In this document: piece after piece, positions 25,878-34,561 of the stretch | Layout of the letters: each line of letters begins with the position of its first letter | How positions within the stretch are numbered: the stretch's first letter is position 1 | NCBI RefSeq assembly: GCF_014650915.1 | Contig: NZ_BMVW01000016.1 | Location: forward strand, 62,001-126,000 | DNA length: 64,000 nucleotides | Source of the DNA: Streptomyces poonensis | Lineage (GTDB): Bacteria > Actinomycetota > Actinomycetes > Streptomycetales > Streptomycetaceae | Direction: 5' to 3' | Position numbers and translations under genes: made by a program | Notes under the pieces: model-generated | Database searches by the model: none | The model's input: only the letters and a program-made list of their open reading frames with translations | What the model was told of the DNA's origin: nothing

Positions 25878-27155
25878 TCAGCCGACCGTCCACTTCTGGT
25901 TGGCGGCGCCGGTGCACGTCCAGATCTGCAGGCGCGTGCCGTCGGCGGAGGAGTTCCCCACGGCGTCCAGGCACTTGTCCGCGCCGATGTTGGTCAGGTC
26001 GTGGGCGGAGGTGTAGGCCCACCGCTGGGCCTTGGTGCCGTTGCAGGTGTAGAGCTGCACGGGTGCCCCGTCCGCGGTGGAGGCGGCGCGTACGTCGAGG
26101 CACTTGCCGAGGGCGCGTACGGTGCCGTCGCTGCCCAGGGTCCACTTCTGCGCGTCGACGCCGGTGCAGTTGTGCAGCTGGATCGGGGTCTCGTCCGCGC
26201 TCGAGGCGCCGGCGACGTCGACGCACATGCCGCCGATGCCCTTGATGGCGCCGGTCCGGGTGGTGCCGCCGTTTCCGGAGTCGCCACCCGTTGCCGAGAC
26301 GCGTACGTAGTCGATGGTCATCGTCTGCGGGAACGCGGTACCGGCGTTCGGGCTGCCGGGCCAGTCGCCGCCGACGGCGAGGTTGAGGATGAGGAAGAAC
26401 GGGTGGTCGTAGACCCACTTGTTGCCGCCGACATCGGCCGGGGTGCGGGTCTGGTAGGCGGTGCCGTCGACGGACCAGGTGATCGACTGAGGGCTCCAGT
26501 CGACCGCGAAGACATGGAAGTCGTCGGCGAAGGACTTGCCGCCCGGGAGCGTGTACGCGGCGCCGACGCCGCTGCCGCCGGAGTAGCCGGGGCCGTGGAT
26601 GGTGCCGTGGACGGTGCCGGGTTCGTGACCGACGTTCTCCATGATGTCGATCTCACCGCTGTTGGGCCATCCAGCCGTGCCCAGGTCGTTGCCGAGCATC
26701 CAGAACGCGGGCCACATGCCCTGACCGCGGGGCACCTTGATGCGCGCCTCGAAGTGGCCGTAGGCCTGGGTGAAGGTCTTGGCGGTGTTGAGGCGGGCGG
26801 AGGTGTACTGGCAGGTGCCGTACCAGCACTGGAGCCCGGTGTCGGTGTTCTTGCGGGCGGTGATGACCAGGTTGCCGTTGCCGTCGAGGGCGGCGTTGTC
26901 CCTGCTGTTGCGGTAGTACTGCAGCTCGTGGTTGCCGTTGCCGGAGCCACCGGTTTCCAGCGTCCACTTGCTGGCGTCCGGGGCGCTGCCGGCGGCGCCG
27001 TTGAACTCGTCGGACCAGGTCAGCGCGGCAGGGGCAGCGTCGGCCCGGTCGGCGGACGGTCCCGTCGTGATGAGGGCGAAGGCGGCGGCGACCGCGGTGG
27101 AGAGCAGCAGGACGAGCCCGCCGAGGGACCACCGGCGTGCGCGATGAGCAGCCAT
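25878..27155 (-). CDS. Secreted GH16 endo-beta-1,3-glucanase with CBM13
   Basis: A 425-residue exported protein. A signal peptide (RARRW, then LGGLVLLLSTAVAAAFA) is followed by a GH16 domain at about residues 40-280 with the catalytic motif GEIDIMENVG, in which the two Glu are nucleophile and acid/base and the Asp assists. After a Gly/Thr-rich linker comes a ricin-type beta-trefoil (CBM13) with three repeats ending in QKW or QRW (AQKWTLG, AQRWAYT, NQKWTVG). The enzyme probably hydrolyses beta-1,3-glucan (laminarin, fungal walls). The ATG at 27155 begins the signal peptide; AAGGTG lies about ten bases upstream. Confidence 0.9.
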   Translation of the reverse strand: MAAHRARRWSLGGLVLLLSTAVAAAFALITTGPSADRADAAPAALTWSDEFNGAAGSAPDASKWTLETGGSGNGNHELQYYRNSRDNAALDGNGNLVITARKNTDTGLQCWYGTCQYTSARLNTAKTFTQAYGHFEARIKVPRGQGMWPAFWMLGNDLGTAGWPNSGEIDIMENVGHEPGTVHGTIHGPGYSGGSGVGAAYTLPGGKSFADDFHVFAVDWSPQSITWSVDGTAYQTRTPADVGGNKWVYDHPFFLILNLAVGGDWPGSPNAGTAFPQTMTIDYVRVSATGGDSGNGGTTRTGAIKGIGGMCVDVAGASSADETPIQLHNCTGVDAQKWTLGSDGTVRALGKCLDVRAASTADGAPVQLYTCNGTKAQRWAYTSAHDLTNIGADKCLDAVGNSSADGTRLQIWTCTGAANQKWTVG

Positions 27156-27339
27156 GACTGAACACACCTTGTCTGTGGGGAAGTTCCGTGGGGGGTGGAA
27201 TGGGGGGTGGAGTGGGGGGTGGAGTGGGGGGCGTGGGGCCCCGATGCTACGGACAGGTGACAGGGCGACCAACTGCCCGGTTTGTGGCCCAACCAGCTCT
27301 GAACTGCGTTTACTTGACGCCATAAGACCCGCAGCTGAT

Positions 27340-27371
27340 CGCTTAATGAGCGTTTAAGGCCGACTTAAGCG
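27340..27371. promoter_or_regulatory. Inverted repeat CGCTTAA-N18-TTAAGCG upstream of the GH16 gene
   Basis: Arms at 27340-27346 and 27365-27371 are perfect 7-bp inverted copies in a locally AT-rich stretch about 185 bases upstream of the GH16 start; an additional CTTAA...TTAAG pair overlaps it. It may be part of the promoter or operator of the glucanase gene. Confidence 0.3.
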
Positions 27372-27434
27372 GGCGGAGACGGAACGGTTCATGACAGTGG
27401 CGGCGATGATGTGGTTCAGCGGACGCATGAACTG

Positions 27435-27638
27435 CGTGTCGGGGCCGAACACGAGGCCGCGCACGGTGTCCAGCTGATGCTCGACGCCGTGGCCCGGCAC
27501 GGCCGGGACTCCGCCCCCGGCCTGTGGAAGCGCTACCTCACCCTCATCCTCGACGGCCTCCGCAACGACCGGGGCCGCCCCACGCCCCTGCCCCATCCCG
27601 CCCTCAGTCAGGCCGAGTTCGACCAGGCCATGACGTGA
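27435..27638 (+). pseudogene. C-terminal remnant of a TetR-family regulator
   Basis: The frame reads VQLMLDAVARHGRDSAPGLW, then KRYLTLILDGLR and a tail LPHPALSQAEFDQAM, which fits the last helices of actinobacterial TetR regulators. The helix-turn-helix and most of the ligand domain are missing. It is a fragment, or less likely a small independent protein. Confidence 0.5.
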
Positions 27639-27723
27639 CGCCGTCCTCGGCGCGCAGTTCGTTCAGCGCCCCGGCCGGGCGCGCCGCTACCCGGCCCGGC
27701 CCGTTTATGGCACCGGGGGCGAC

Positions 27724-27879
27724 CTGCGGCGTGAGCTGACGTACGACGGGCTGTGGGCCGCCGAAGCCAAGCGCGACAAGGGCGGACGCCGCCCTTCCGT
27801 CCCGTCCGGCAAGACCGGCGATGTGCGAGCCGCATACCTGGACGGCCGGTCCATCGCCGGCCTCGCCCGCGAGGTGTAG
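27724..27879 (+). pseudogene. C-terminal remnant of a serine recombinase
   Basis: LTYDGLWAAEAKRDKGGRRPSV, read in separate parts, followed by VRAAYLDGRSIAGLAREV, is the Hin/resolvase-type C-terminal helix-turn-helix that ends many actinobacterial invertase-like recombinases. The catalytic domain is absent, and the frame stops early at TAG (27877-27879), before the recognition helix would be complete. Confidence 0.6.
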
Positions 27880-27953
27880 GTGGCGCAGACTCGGTGGTCC
27901 GATTCGTCGTGTCATGTGTATTGACGCAGACATGACGGTCCGTAAGTCTCCTG

Positions 27954-27967
27954 TGGGAGCGCTCCCA
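27954..27967. promoter_or_regulatory. CebR operator (TGGGAGCGCTCCCA)
   Basis: A perfect 14-bp palindrome identical to the CebR consensus of Streptomyces, 51 bases upstream of the GH6 cellulase start. CebR represses cellulolytic genes and is released by cellobiose/cellotriose. Confidence 0.92.
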
Positions 27968-28018
27968 ATACTTCCCTCCCGTTCCTTCGTGACCCTTGCG
28001 ACTCAGGAGCCAACCCCC

Positions 28019-29254
28019 ATGAGACGTGTCCGAACATGGTTCGCCGGTCTGGCCCTCGGGCTGGCGTCCCTGCTCTGCGCGCCCGCAGTGACCGCCGCCG
28101 AGTCCGATGCTCCGCAGTCCGGGGCCGACGTCGGCGCCGGTGCCGAGTCCGTCGGCCGCGGCCGGTCCCTCTACGTTCCCGACGCCAACCCCGAGGCGTA
28201 CCGCCAGGCCTACGACCTCGTACGCGCCGGTCAGCTGCGCGACGCGGCGGGCATCCTCGCCATGGCGCACACCCCGCAGGCGGTCTGGTACGACGGCCAG
28301 ACGGCCGAGGAGGTGGAACGGCTGGCCCGCGGTGTCGTGCGCGACGCGGCACGGAAGGGGACCGTGCCGGTGTTCGCGCTCTACAACGTGCCCGGCCGTG
28401 ACTGTGCCAACTACTCGGCGGGCGGGGCGGCCAACACCGCCGAGTACAAGGAGTGGATCGACGCCGTCGCGCGCGGGATCCGCGGGCACGCGGCGATGGT
28501 GACCCTGGAGCCCGACTCGCTGGCCCTGCTCCCCGCCGACTGCGGCCAGGACGACGCGCAGGGCACGCTGACCGCAGCGCGCTACACCGAGGTCAACTAC
28601 GCGGTCGACAAGCTGGAGCCGCTGCCCGGCGTACGGGTCTACCTGGACACCGGGCACCCCGGCTGGCACGGCGTCGAGTCCATCGTGCCGCGACTGATCA
28701 AGGGCGGCGTCGAGCGCGCCACCGGCTTCTACACCAACACCTCCAACTATCAGACCGACGACGCCAACTCTTGGTACGGCAGGCTCATCTCGTCCTGCCT
28801 CGCGTACGTCGACGGGGGCGGCGCGGTCGCCGACTGCCCGAACCAGTACTGGCCGCGGGCCGACGCCCAGGCATGGCTGGACGCCAACGTGGACGTACCC
28901 GCCTCGCGCATGAAGCACTTCGTGACGGACTCCAGCCGCAACGGCCGGGGCACGTGGACCCCGCCCGCCGGCAAGTACACCGACCCGCAGGACTGGTGCA
29001 ACCCGCCCGGCCGGGGCCTCGGCGCCCGCCCGACGCTGCGGACCGGCGATCCGCTGCAGGACGCCCGGCTGTGGATCAAGACGCCGGGCGAGTCCGACGG
29101 TCTGTGCCTGCGCGGCACGGAGGGACCGGAGGACCCGGAGCGCGGCATGGTCGATCCCAAGGCGGGGGACTGGTTCCGCGAACAGGCGCTGGAACTGGTG
29201 CGGTTCGCCGAGCCGCCGCTCCTGGGCGGGCGGGACGGACGTACGTCGCCCTGA
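28019..29254 (+). CDS. Secreted GH6 cellulase (1,4-beta-glucanase)
   Basis: A 411-residue exported enzyme. The signal peptide (VRTWFAGLALGLASLLCAPA) ends near VTAAES. The GH6 domain carries FALYNVPGRDCANYSAGG, the catalytic Asp of VTLEPDSLALLP, FYTNTSNYQ and FVTDSSRNGRG. There is no carbohydrate-binding module, so it is a catalytic-domain-only member; the open active-site type (endoglucanase or cellobiohydrolase) cannot be settled by eye. The AGGAG at 28005 lies nine bases before the ATG. The CebR box upstream predicts induction by cello-oligosaccharides. Confidence 0.9.
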   Translation: MRRVRTWFAGLALGLASLLCAPAVTAAESDAPQSGADVGAGAESVGRGRSLYVPDANPEAYRQAYDLVRAGQLRDAAGILAMAHTPQAVWYDGQTAEEVERLARGVVRDAARKGTVPVFALYNVPGRDCANYSAGGAANTAEYKEWIDAVARGIRGHAAMVTLEPDSLALLPADCGQDDAQGTLTAARYTEVNYAVDKLEPLPGVRVYLDTGHPGWHGVESIVPRLIKGGVERATGFYTNTSNYQTDDANSWYGRLISSCLAYVDGGGAVADCPNQYWPRADAQAWLDANVDVPASRMKHFVTDSSRNGRGTWTPPAGKYTDPQDWCNPPGRGLGARPTLRTGDPLQDARLWIKTPGESDGLCLRGTEGPEDPERGMVDPKAGDWFREQALELVRFAEPPLLGGRDGRTSP

Positions 29255-29269
29255 CCTCGGTTGGGGGCG

Positions 29270-29620
29270 CTATCGCGCGACGGCGAGGACGAGGGACGCG
29301 ATGGCCAGCCCCAAGTAGGCGCCCGGCACGGCGATGTTGTGGAGGACACGGGCACGGAGGTGTACGGCGACCGCTCCGGCGAAGAACAGGACGAGCCCCG
29401 TCGCGGCGGCAACACCGATGACGGGGACGCCCATGAGCCCGAGCAGGAGACCGGCGGCTCCCGCGGCCTTGAGCACGCCGAGCCACGGGAGCCAGGCCCG
29501 CTGGACGCCCACCTCCGCCATGTTGGCAAGCACGAACCGGGCCCTTGCGAAGTCCGCGGCGGCGATGACCGCGTTGGCCAGGACGGTGAGGACGGTGACG
29601 GTCACGTAGGCGGTGAACAT
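29270..29620 (-). CDS. DoxX-family membrane protein
   Basis: A 116-residue protein with four membrane spans, a size and pattern typical of DoxX/DoxX-like proteins: spans near 5-25, 45-63 (LPWLGVLKAAGAAGLLLGL), 68-87 and 95-113. The first loop motif FARARFVLANMAEVGVQRAW is characteristic. The function of these small proteins is poorly defined; some are involved in redox membrane complexes. The ATG at 29620 has an AAAGGCGAGG tract upstream. It converges on the GH6 gene with a 15-base gap. Confidence 0.75.
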   Translation of the reverse strand: MFTAYVTVTVLTVLANAVIAAADFARARFVLANMAEVGVQRAWLPWLGVLKAAGAAGLLLGLMGVPVIGVAAATGLVLFFAGAVAVHLRARVLHNIAVPGAYLGLAIASLVLAVAR

Positions 29621-29789
29621 GGCCTCGCCTTTCCGCTGTCGGCCGGGCGCACGGGAGGTGAGCAAGGCCCGCCGGCTCCTGCTCTCTTGCTCTCTCGCTC
29701 TCCTGCTCATCTTCCGCAGGGAGCCGCGTTCCGGGCAGTGTCTTTCCGGCTCGGTACACCGACGCGGGCGCGCGTGCCGCTGCCACTCG

Positions 29790-30220
29790 GCCGTGACGTG
29801 CTGGCGTCGGCTGCGGGACTGGAACAAGGCCGGGGTCTGGCAGCGGCTGCACGAGATCCTGCTTCGCCGAGCTCAACGACGGCCGGAAGCCGGACTGGTC
29901 CCGCTGTGTGGTCGGCTCCGCCCATATCAGGGCGGTAAGAAGAGGGGGGTCCCCACACGGGACCGTCGCCGGCCGACCGGGGCCGGGCGGCTCGAAACAC
30001 CATCTCATCACCGACGGACACGGCACCCCGCTGGCCGTCCTGCTCACCGGCGGCAACCTCAACGATGTCACCCAGCTCCTGCCGCTGCTCGATGCGGTGC
30101 CGCTACCGCAAGGAGATCCGTGCCCGCGGTGTGCCGCCCTTCAGCGACGAAGCGTGCCTCGATCCCGCCTGCTGCCTGATCACCCACCGACAGCTCACCT
30201 CGTTGTGCCAGCCGCTGTGA
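29790..30220 (+). pseudogene. Degenerate IS5-type transposase (second group)
   Basis: Fragments in several frames match a transposase of the short IS5-type group: CWRRLRDWNKAGVWQRLHEI from 29799, an SRCVVGSAHIRA-like stretch near 29900, GSKHHLITDGHGTPLAVLLTG near 29990-30050 with GGNLNDVTQLLPLLDA, and the terminus CLITHRQLTSLCQPL ending at the TGA at 30218-30220. The segment between LLDA and CLITH, which normally carries the second Asp and the Glu, is almost entirely deleted. Several frame changes make it non-functional. Confidence 0.8.
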
Positions 30221-30382
30221 GTCCGCACGTCTCGCGAAGCGGGGGGAACGCGCGAGCGTCCAGGAGAGATCCTGGGCGACCGCCATCTCTGCAGTCATGT
30301 CCGGCAGCATCTACGGGACTGCTCTCGGTGAGCAGCCCGTGGGCTATTCTCAGAGCGAGGTGACTCGGACACGGGTAGCGAC

Positions 30383-32234
30383 ATGGCTTTTTTCTTCATC
30401 AGCCACGCGCACGAAGATGAGCGATCAGCCGAAGATCTGCACACCCGCCTGCAGAGTTGGGGCTTCACGTCATTGTTCCTCGACGTCGACCCACATGACG
30501 GACTCCGTGTCGGCAGCCAGTGGCGCGAGGAACTGTTCTCACAAATACGGAGCACCGACGCGCTCATCTTCATCGGCACTCCGTCGTCGCTCGAGTCGAA
30601 ATGGTGCTGGTGGTCATGTCGCCTTGTGGGATCTCACGGGCAGCCGGCCGACCGGAATTCACCGTCGTCTAGTGGGCGGCTCCTGTGAAACGTCGATCGG
30701 TTTTGCGGATGCCGATACCCTCGTCGTCTACTGCGAAGGCCTCCTTGCGCGATGGTCCACCCACGAAGACAACCCTCCTTCCACACGGCGGCTGATGCCC
30801 AAGGAAGTCTTTCAATTCCAATCGTCTTTCACGCCCGACAGTGAGACTCTCATCACATTGAGCGGAAGCGGCGAAAGCGACCTCGCCGCATGGAGTACGA
30901 AGACCGGCCGCCGCTTGGCCCACTCCAAGCAGCCCGACATCTCGGTGGTCGGCGAGTTCGACTTCGACCGATCCGGTACCCGCTTGGCCGCAGTGACCGA
31001 CGACGCGCTGCTCAAGCTCTTTGACCTTCCCTCACTGAAACCGAGTGCTGTGCAGCCGGCCGGGATCAAGGTGGACGGTGCCGAGTTCAGCCCTGATGGG
31101 CATCAGTTGGCCATCAAAGGACGGGGAGTCGTGGTGATCTGGAACATCGCCCATCCCTTACCTCTCAGCACTTCGCTCCACAACGAGCCCTTCTCCATTG
31201 GATTCGACAAGGACCTGGCTGCGACTGTCTCCATGAGCGGAGCGCATCCCACGCGTATCGTTTCCGTCGCAGTGGGCAGGCTCCGAGCGTGGAACTTGCC
31301 GAAGCGTACGCCGACTGAGATTCCGGTACCCAAGTACATCGAGACGGTTGCCGTGAGCCCGGATGGAAGAACTACCGCGATCCTGGACTACGACCGCCGG
31401 CTGTCCCTGTGGCACCCGGGAGATGAACGGCTCCTACCGGGCTGGCAGATGGACGATGTCTCCAGCCTCGCACTCAACGCAGACGGCAGTCTTCTCGCGT
31501 CGGGCGGCGGCGTCACGGACGGTCGAATCCGTCTGTGGGACGCTCGCCACGGCACTGAGTGGAAGCCATCCATGCGCCGTGACAAAGCCGTGGTCTGGAC
31601 CGTCGCGTTCAATCCGCAGTCGACTTTGCTCGCATCGGCTGGTTTCGGTGGAGACATCAGCGTCTGGAAGGTGGTCCGAGGCGGTGACGGAAACAAGTAC
31701 CTGCGGCCACTCAACCCGGATCGGCCGTTCACCGGGCACACCGGTGCCGTCTTGAGTGTCACATTCGATCCCACCGGAACGCGTATCGCTTCCGGCGGGG
31801 ACGACGGATCTGTCCGCCTGTGGGACGTAACCGCCGGAGCAGCCATTGGGGAGCCCATGTCGATGAGTTCCGCGGTGCGGGAGGTGACGTTCTCTCCCGA
31901 CGGCCGAACCATCGCCGCAGTGGGCGACGACGGCTTGCAACTGTTCGACGTGACGACCCAGCGACCCCTTGGTCCCACCGTGACGACCCGGGCCCGTCTC
32001 GCAGGTGTGGCGTTCAACGCCGATGGACAGCGGCTGGTCACCATCAACAGCCATGGTCGCGTCGATACCTGGGATCCCGTCCTGTGGAGCACCGTTGCTA
32101 CCGAAGTCACCGAGCGGCTGTGTTCGATCGCATCGCGAAATCTCACCCGCAGTGAGTGGCATCAGTATCTGCCGGGCAAGCCATATCGACAGACCTGCCC
32201 CCGCTGGTCGACCGCTCCCCACACTGCCGGATAA
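30383..32234 (+). pseudogene. TIR-WD40 protein gene with large internal deletion
   Basis: The ATG at 30383 opens a TIR-type domain (MAFFFISHAHEDERSAEDLH, TSLFLDVDPHDGLRVGSQW, STDALIFIGTPSSLESKWC). Near 30600-30615 the TIR homology stops, and a WD40 region begins abruptly in a different frame (GGHVALWDLTG onward) and runs to 32234 with many repeats (GGVTDGRIRLWDA, GGDISVWKV, GGDDGSVRLWDV) and a family-typical tail (LTRSEWHQYLPGKPYRQTCP). In intact relatives the TIR domain is followed by a STAND NTPase before WD40. A deletion of the C-terminal TIR part, the NTPase and the first blades explains the fusion and the frame break. The WD40 part has no obvious start of its own. Confidence 0.75.
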
Positions 32235-32615
32235 CAAGGGCGGACACAGCTCGAGGCCGGGCGAGACAGCCCGGCGCGCTTCATCAGTCCACATACGAGC
32301 GCAGCGCCCTTCGGTATGCCGGATGCCGAAGCTTTGACGCCTCGGCGTCTTCGATCAGATTGCCCAGTCCTCCCTGGCCCTCCGCTCTTGGCATTACGTG
32401 CGTGAACTCAATGCTCGGTGCGTCACCGTCGGAGTGACAGCCGGGACAGCCCCTTCGCCGAAGGGATGCGGAGGCAGGGCGTACTGAGCCGTTGGCGCCA
32501 GAAGTTGCTGACTGTCGGCGTCGTTCGGACAACCCTGGGCGAGGTCTGATGGCGATCACCTTCCGGCAACTCTTCCCTGTGGAGTCAACTGACTGCTTGT
32601 GGAAGGGTTCTGCAT
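32235..32615. other. Intergenic region, no supported gene
   Basis: About 380 bases between the TIR-WD40 remnant and a hypothetical gene. On the minus strand a frame at 32284-32559 ends in GNLIEDAEASKLRHPAYRRA, which looks somewhat protein-like and could be a remnant, but it has no recognised family and no clear start. Confidence 0.35.
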
Positions 32616-33098
32616 GTGATCAATCAGGATGGTGGCCGGGTCCGCGATCTCGTACTCGTGGACGGAGTCCGCCCTGCGGACGCTGTGCGTGTTCATCGCG
32701 AAGCGCTTCACGTGCTGCGGTCGAGCATCGACGCAGCACACCTCGACGCCTACAGCGATGGAGCCTGGCCGACCGAGGTTGTGCACTCGTACGAGTGTGC
32801 CTTGTCGCTGGCCCGGGAGGAGGTCGCGCGCGGTAGCCGCTCCAGGCGCTCGGATCCCGGGATGGGGATCGACATCGACGTCCGGGACGACGGGCAGTTC
32901 AAGGTGCTGTCTGACTTGGTTCCCTACACGATCCATGCCGAAGGCCGGCGGGACGGCAGGCTGGTGTTCAGCGCCGGTGACTCGGGAACAGCCCTGTGGA
33001 TGAAGGTCACGCAAGAACAGGAAGCAGAACTTCTGTCCCGAATGGCTCGGCTGGGTATTCCGTCGAGTGCGCTCACCGTCCTGGCATCTGGGCGCTAG
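32616..33098 (+). CDS. Hypothetical protein
   Basis: A 160-residue soluble protein, not recognised. It begins INQDGGRVRDLVLVDGVRPA, has a helical middle (HVLRSSIDAAHLDAYSDGAW) and a beta-rich second half that contains GIDIDVRDDGQFKVLSDLVP. The GTG at 32616 has GGAAGGG about eight bases upstream. Base composition is lower in GC than the core genes. It follows the TIR-WD40 remnant, so it may belong to the accessory segment. Confidence 0.55.
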   Translation: MINQDGGRVRDLVLVDGVRPADAVRVHREALHVLRSSIDAAHLDAYSDGAWPTEVVHSYECALSLAREEVARGSRSRRSDPGMGIDIDVRDDGQFKVLSDLVPYTIHAEGRRDGRLVFSAGDSGTALWMKVTQEQEAELLSRMARLGIPSSALTVLASGR

Positions 33099-33107
33099 CT
33101 CTGGGCG

Positions 33108-33584
33108 CTAGCCGGGAATACCAGGGGATGGTTCATGGCCTTGGCTCGTGCCCAGAAGCCCGTCCACCGCCCGCCCGAACATCCACCGCCCCGCCCACTT
33201 CAGGAGGCGATCGAACATCGGCGGCAGGAAACGAACCGACAGCTCCTCCCGCCACACCACCTGTGAGGCGCCCGTACCGCGCGCATGGACCTCGATCTGC
33301 GCCCAGCCCGTGATGAGGCGTCCCCGTTTGTCCAGGCGGACGAGGGCTGTTGTCCCGTCCTCCGTGGGAGGCCGCCAGGTGACGACCTCCATGGGATCGT
33401 CGAAGGCGAGCGGGCCGACACCCGTACGACCCACGAAGGCCGTGCCCGCGCGCGTGGGCGGTGGGGTGAGGACGGTGATGCGGGTCAGCGGGACCACGTC
33501 GGCGTGGCGCTCCCAGTCCGTGAGGCGGCGCCAGGCCTCGTCGACGGACAGGGGAGCGACACGTGCCAGGGCGAAGAGGGCCAC
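33108..33584 (-). CDS. SRPBCC (START-like) family protein
   Basis: A 158-residue protein with the polyketide-cyclase/lipid-transport-like START fold: LSVDEAWRRLTDWERHADVV forms the first helices over the cavity, followed by strands VPLTRITVLTPPP and FVGRTGVGPLAFDDPMEVVT, and the long C-terminal helix (PPMFDRLLKWAGRWMFGRAV). Such proteins bind hydrophobic ligands. The GTG at 33584 is chosen because TACGAT plus six bases precedes it (leaderless pattern) and because the fold starts there, although the frame opens 33 codons earlier. Confidence 0.75.
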   Translation of the reverse strand: MALFALARVAPLSVDEAWRRLTDWERHADVVPLTRITVLTPPPTRAGTAFVGRTGVGPLAFDDPMEVVTWRPPTEDGTTALVRLDKRGRLITGWAQIEVHARGTGASQVVWREELSVRFLPPMFDRLLKWAGRWMFGRAVDGLLGTSQGHEPSPGIPG

Positions 33585-33704
33585 GGGGGGATCGTAGGCG
33601 CTCGGGAGGAGCGAGGGCGTGCGGTCCGCCGGGCGGCGTGCCGGGAACGGTGCCGCGGCCCGGAGGCAGCCCGGCACCGGCACGCCGCCGGGACGGGGGC
33701 CGGG

Positions 33705-34214
33705 TCAGCAGCCGCCGCAGTTGTAGTACGTCACGTCCCAGTGGTTGCCCTCGTCGGCGTAGACGTTGCCCGAGCCGGACCGCCACTGCGGGGCGCCGTC
33801 GCCGCGCAGTCCGATGTAGGTGAAGGTGTTCTTGATGTAGTTCCCGATGCACGTGTACTTGCTGTAGTCGAGCTTGTAGCCGTTCCAGTGCGAGTACGTG
33901 CCGCTCGCGTGGCCGGTCTCGGTGCCGCCGGTGATGTTCAGCGCGCAGCCGCTGGCCCGCTTGAGGGTCTGGGCGCCCTGCGCGCTCGTCAGGTTGAGCT
34001 GCTCGAACGAGGTGCACGTCGCGTTGTTGCGGTCGGAGCAGTTGCCGGAGGACGACCAGGTGATGCCGGCCTCGCGGAACATCGAGGTGGCGGTCGCGTG
34101 GCTGATCCTGGTGGCGGCGAACGCGTCGGTCGCGCCGGCCAGGACTCCCAGTCCGGGGGCGAACAGCGCGCCCAGGACGAGGGCGAGGGCGGTGAGGACG
34201 GAGCGGAGCTTCAC
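33705..34214 (-). CDS. Small secreted protein, candidate M15-like metallopeptidase
   Basis: A 169-residue exported protein. The signal peptide runs VKLRSVLTALALVLGALFAP to about residue 38 (ATDAFAAT). The mature part of about 130 residues has six cysteines (two disulfide candidates around NCSDRNNATC) and the pattern GHASGTYSHWNGYKLD followed near the end by EGNHWDVTYY, which resembles the H-x6-D and second His ligands of M15/hedgehog-type D,D-peptidases. Proteins of this look are common in Streptomyces. The metallopeptidase call is inference; it might act on cell wall peptides. The GTG at 34214 starts the signal peptide. Confidence 0.55.
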   Translation of the reverse strand: MKLRSVLTALALVLGALFAPGLGVLAGATDAFAATRISHATATSMFREAGITWSSSGNCSDRNNATCTSFEQLNLTSAQGAQTLKRASGCALNITGGTETGHASGTYSHWNGYKLDYSKYTCIGNYIKNTFTYIGLRGDGAPQWRSGSGNVYADEGNHWDVTYYNCGGC

Positions 34215-34561
34215 GGCTTCGGGTCTTCCTTCCTGCTGCTGCGGCCGGGACGGCCGCGTGCCGCGTTCTTCTGAGACTGCTGTGCAGGCGGAGCAAGGAG
34301 ATGGTGCCCGGGTCCACGCGTGTCGGCCAGAGGGCGTGCGGCGACTTCGTGGTGCGGACGGTGGCCGTACGGCAGCGGGACGGTGCCTGGCAACCTCTCG
34401 GGCACCCGCGAACCGTCGGTCTCCTGTGTCGCGTACCTCCATACCGTGTGCGGGCAGCCACTCCTACGGTTCCGCCACGGTGCACCGCACCGGGCTGCCT
34501 CCCGACGCCTCCACGAGGTGCTGCCGCAGCCGGTCCCCGCCCCACGACAGGAGAGCTGCCC
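34215..34561. promoter_or_regulatory. Divergent promoter region between two secreted-protein genes
   Basis: About 350 bases between divergently transcribed genes for the M15-like candidate and the PHB-depolymerase-like esterase. Promoters for both must lie here. No operator was recognised, and no CebR-like box is present. Confidence 0.4.

Noticed and set aside
30297..30610. N-terminal part of the 645-codon frame that includes the WD40 repeats
   Set aside because: In this frame the first ~100 codons are Ser/Arg-rich nonsense, while the overlapping frame from 30383 encodes a clear TIR domain; the true coding frame changes near 30600.
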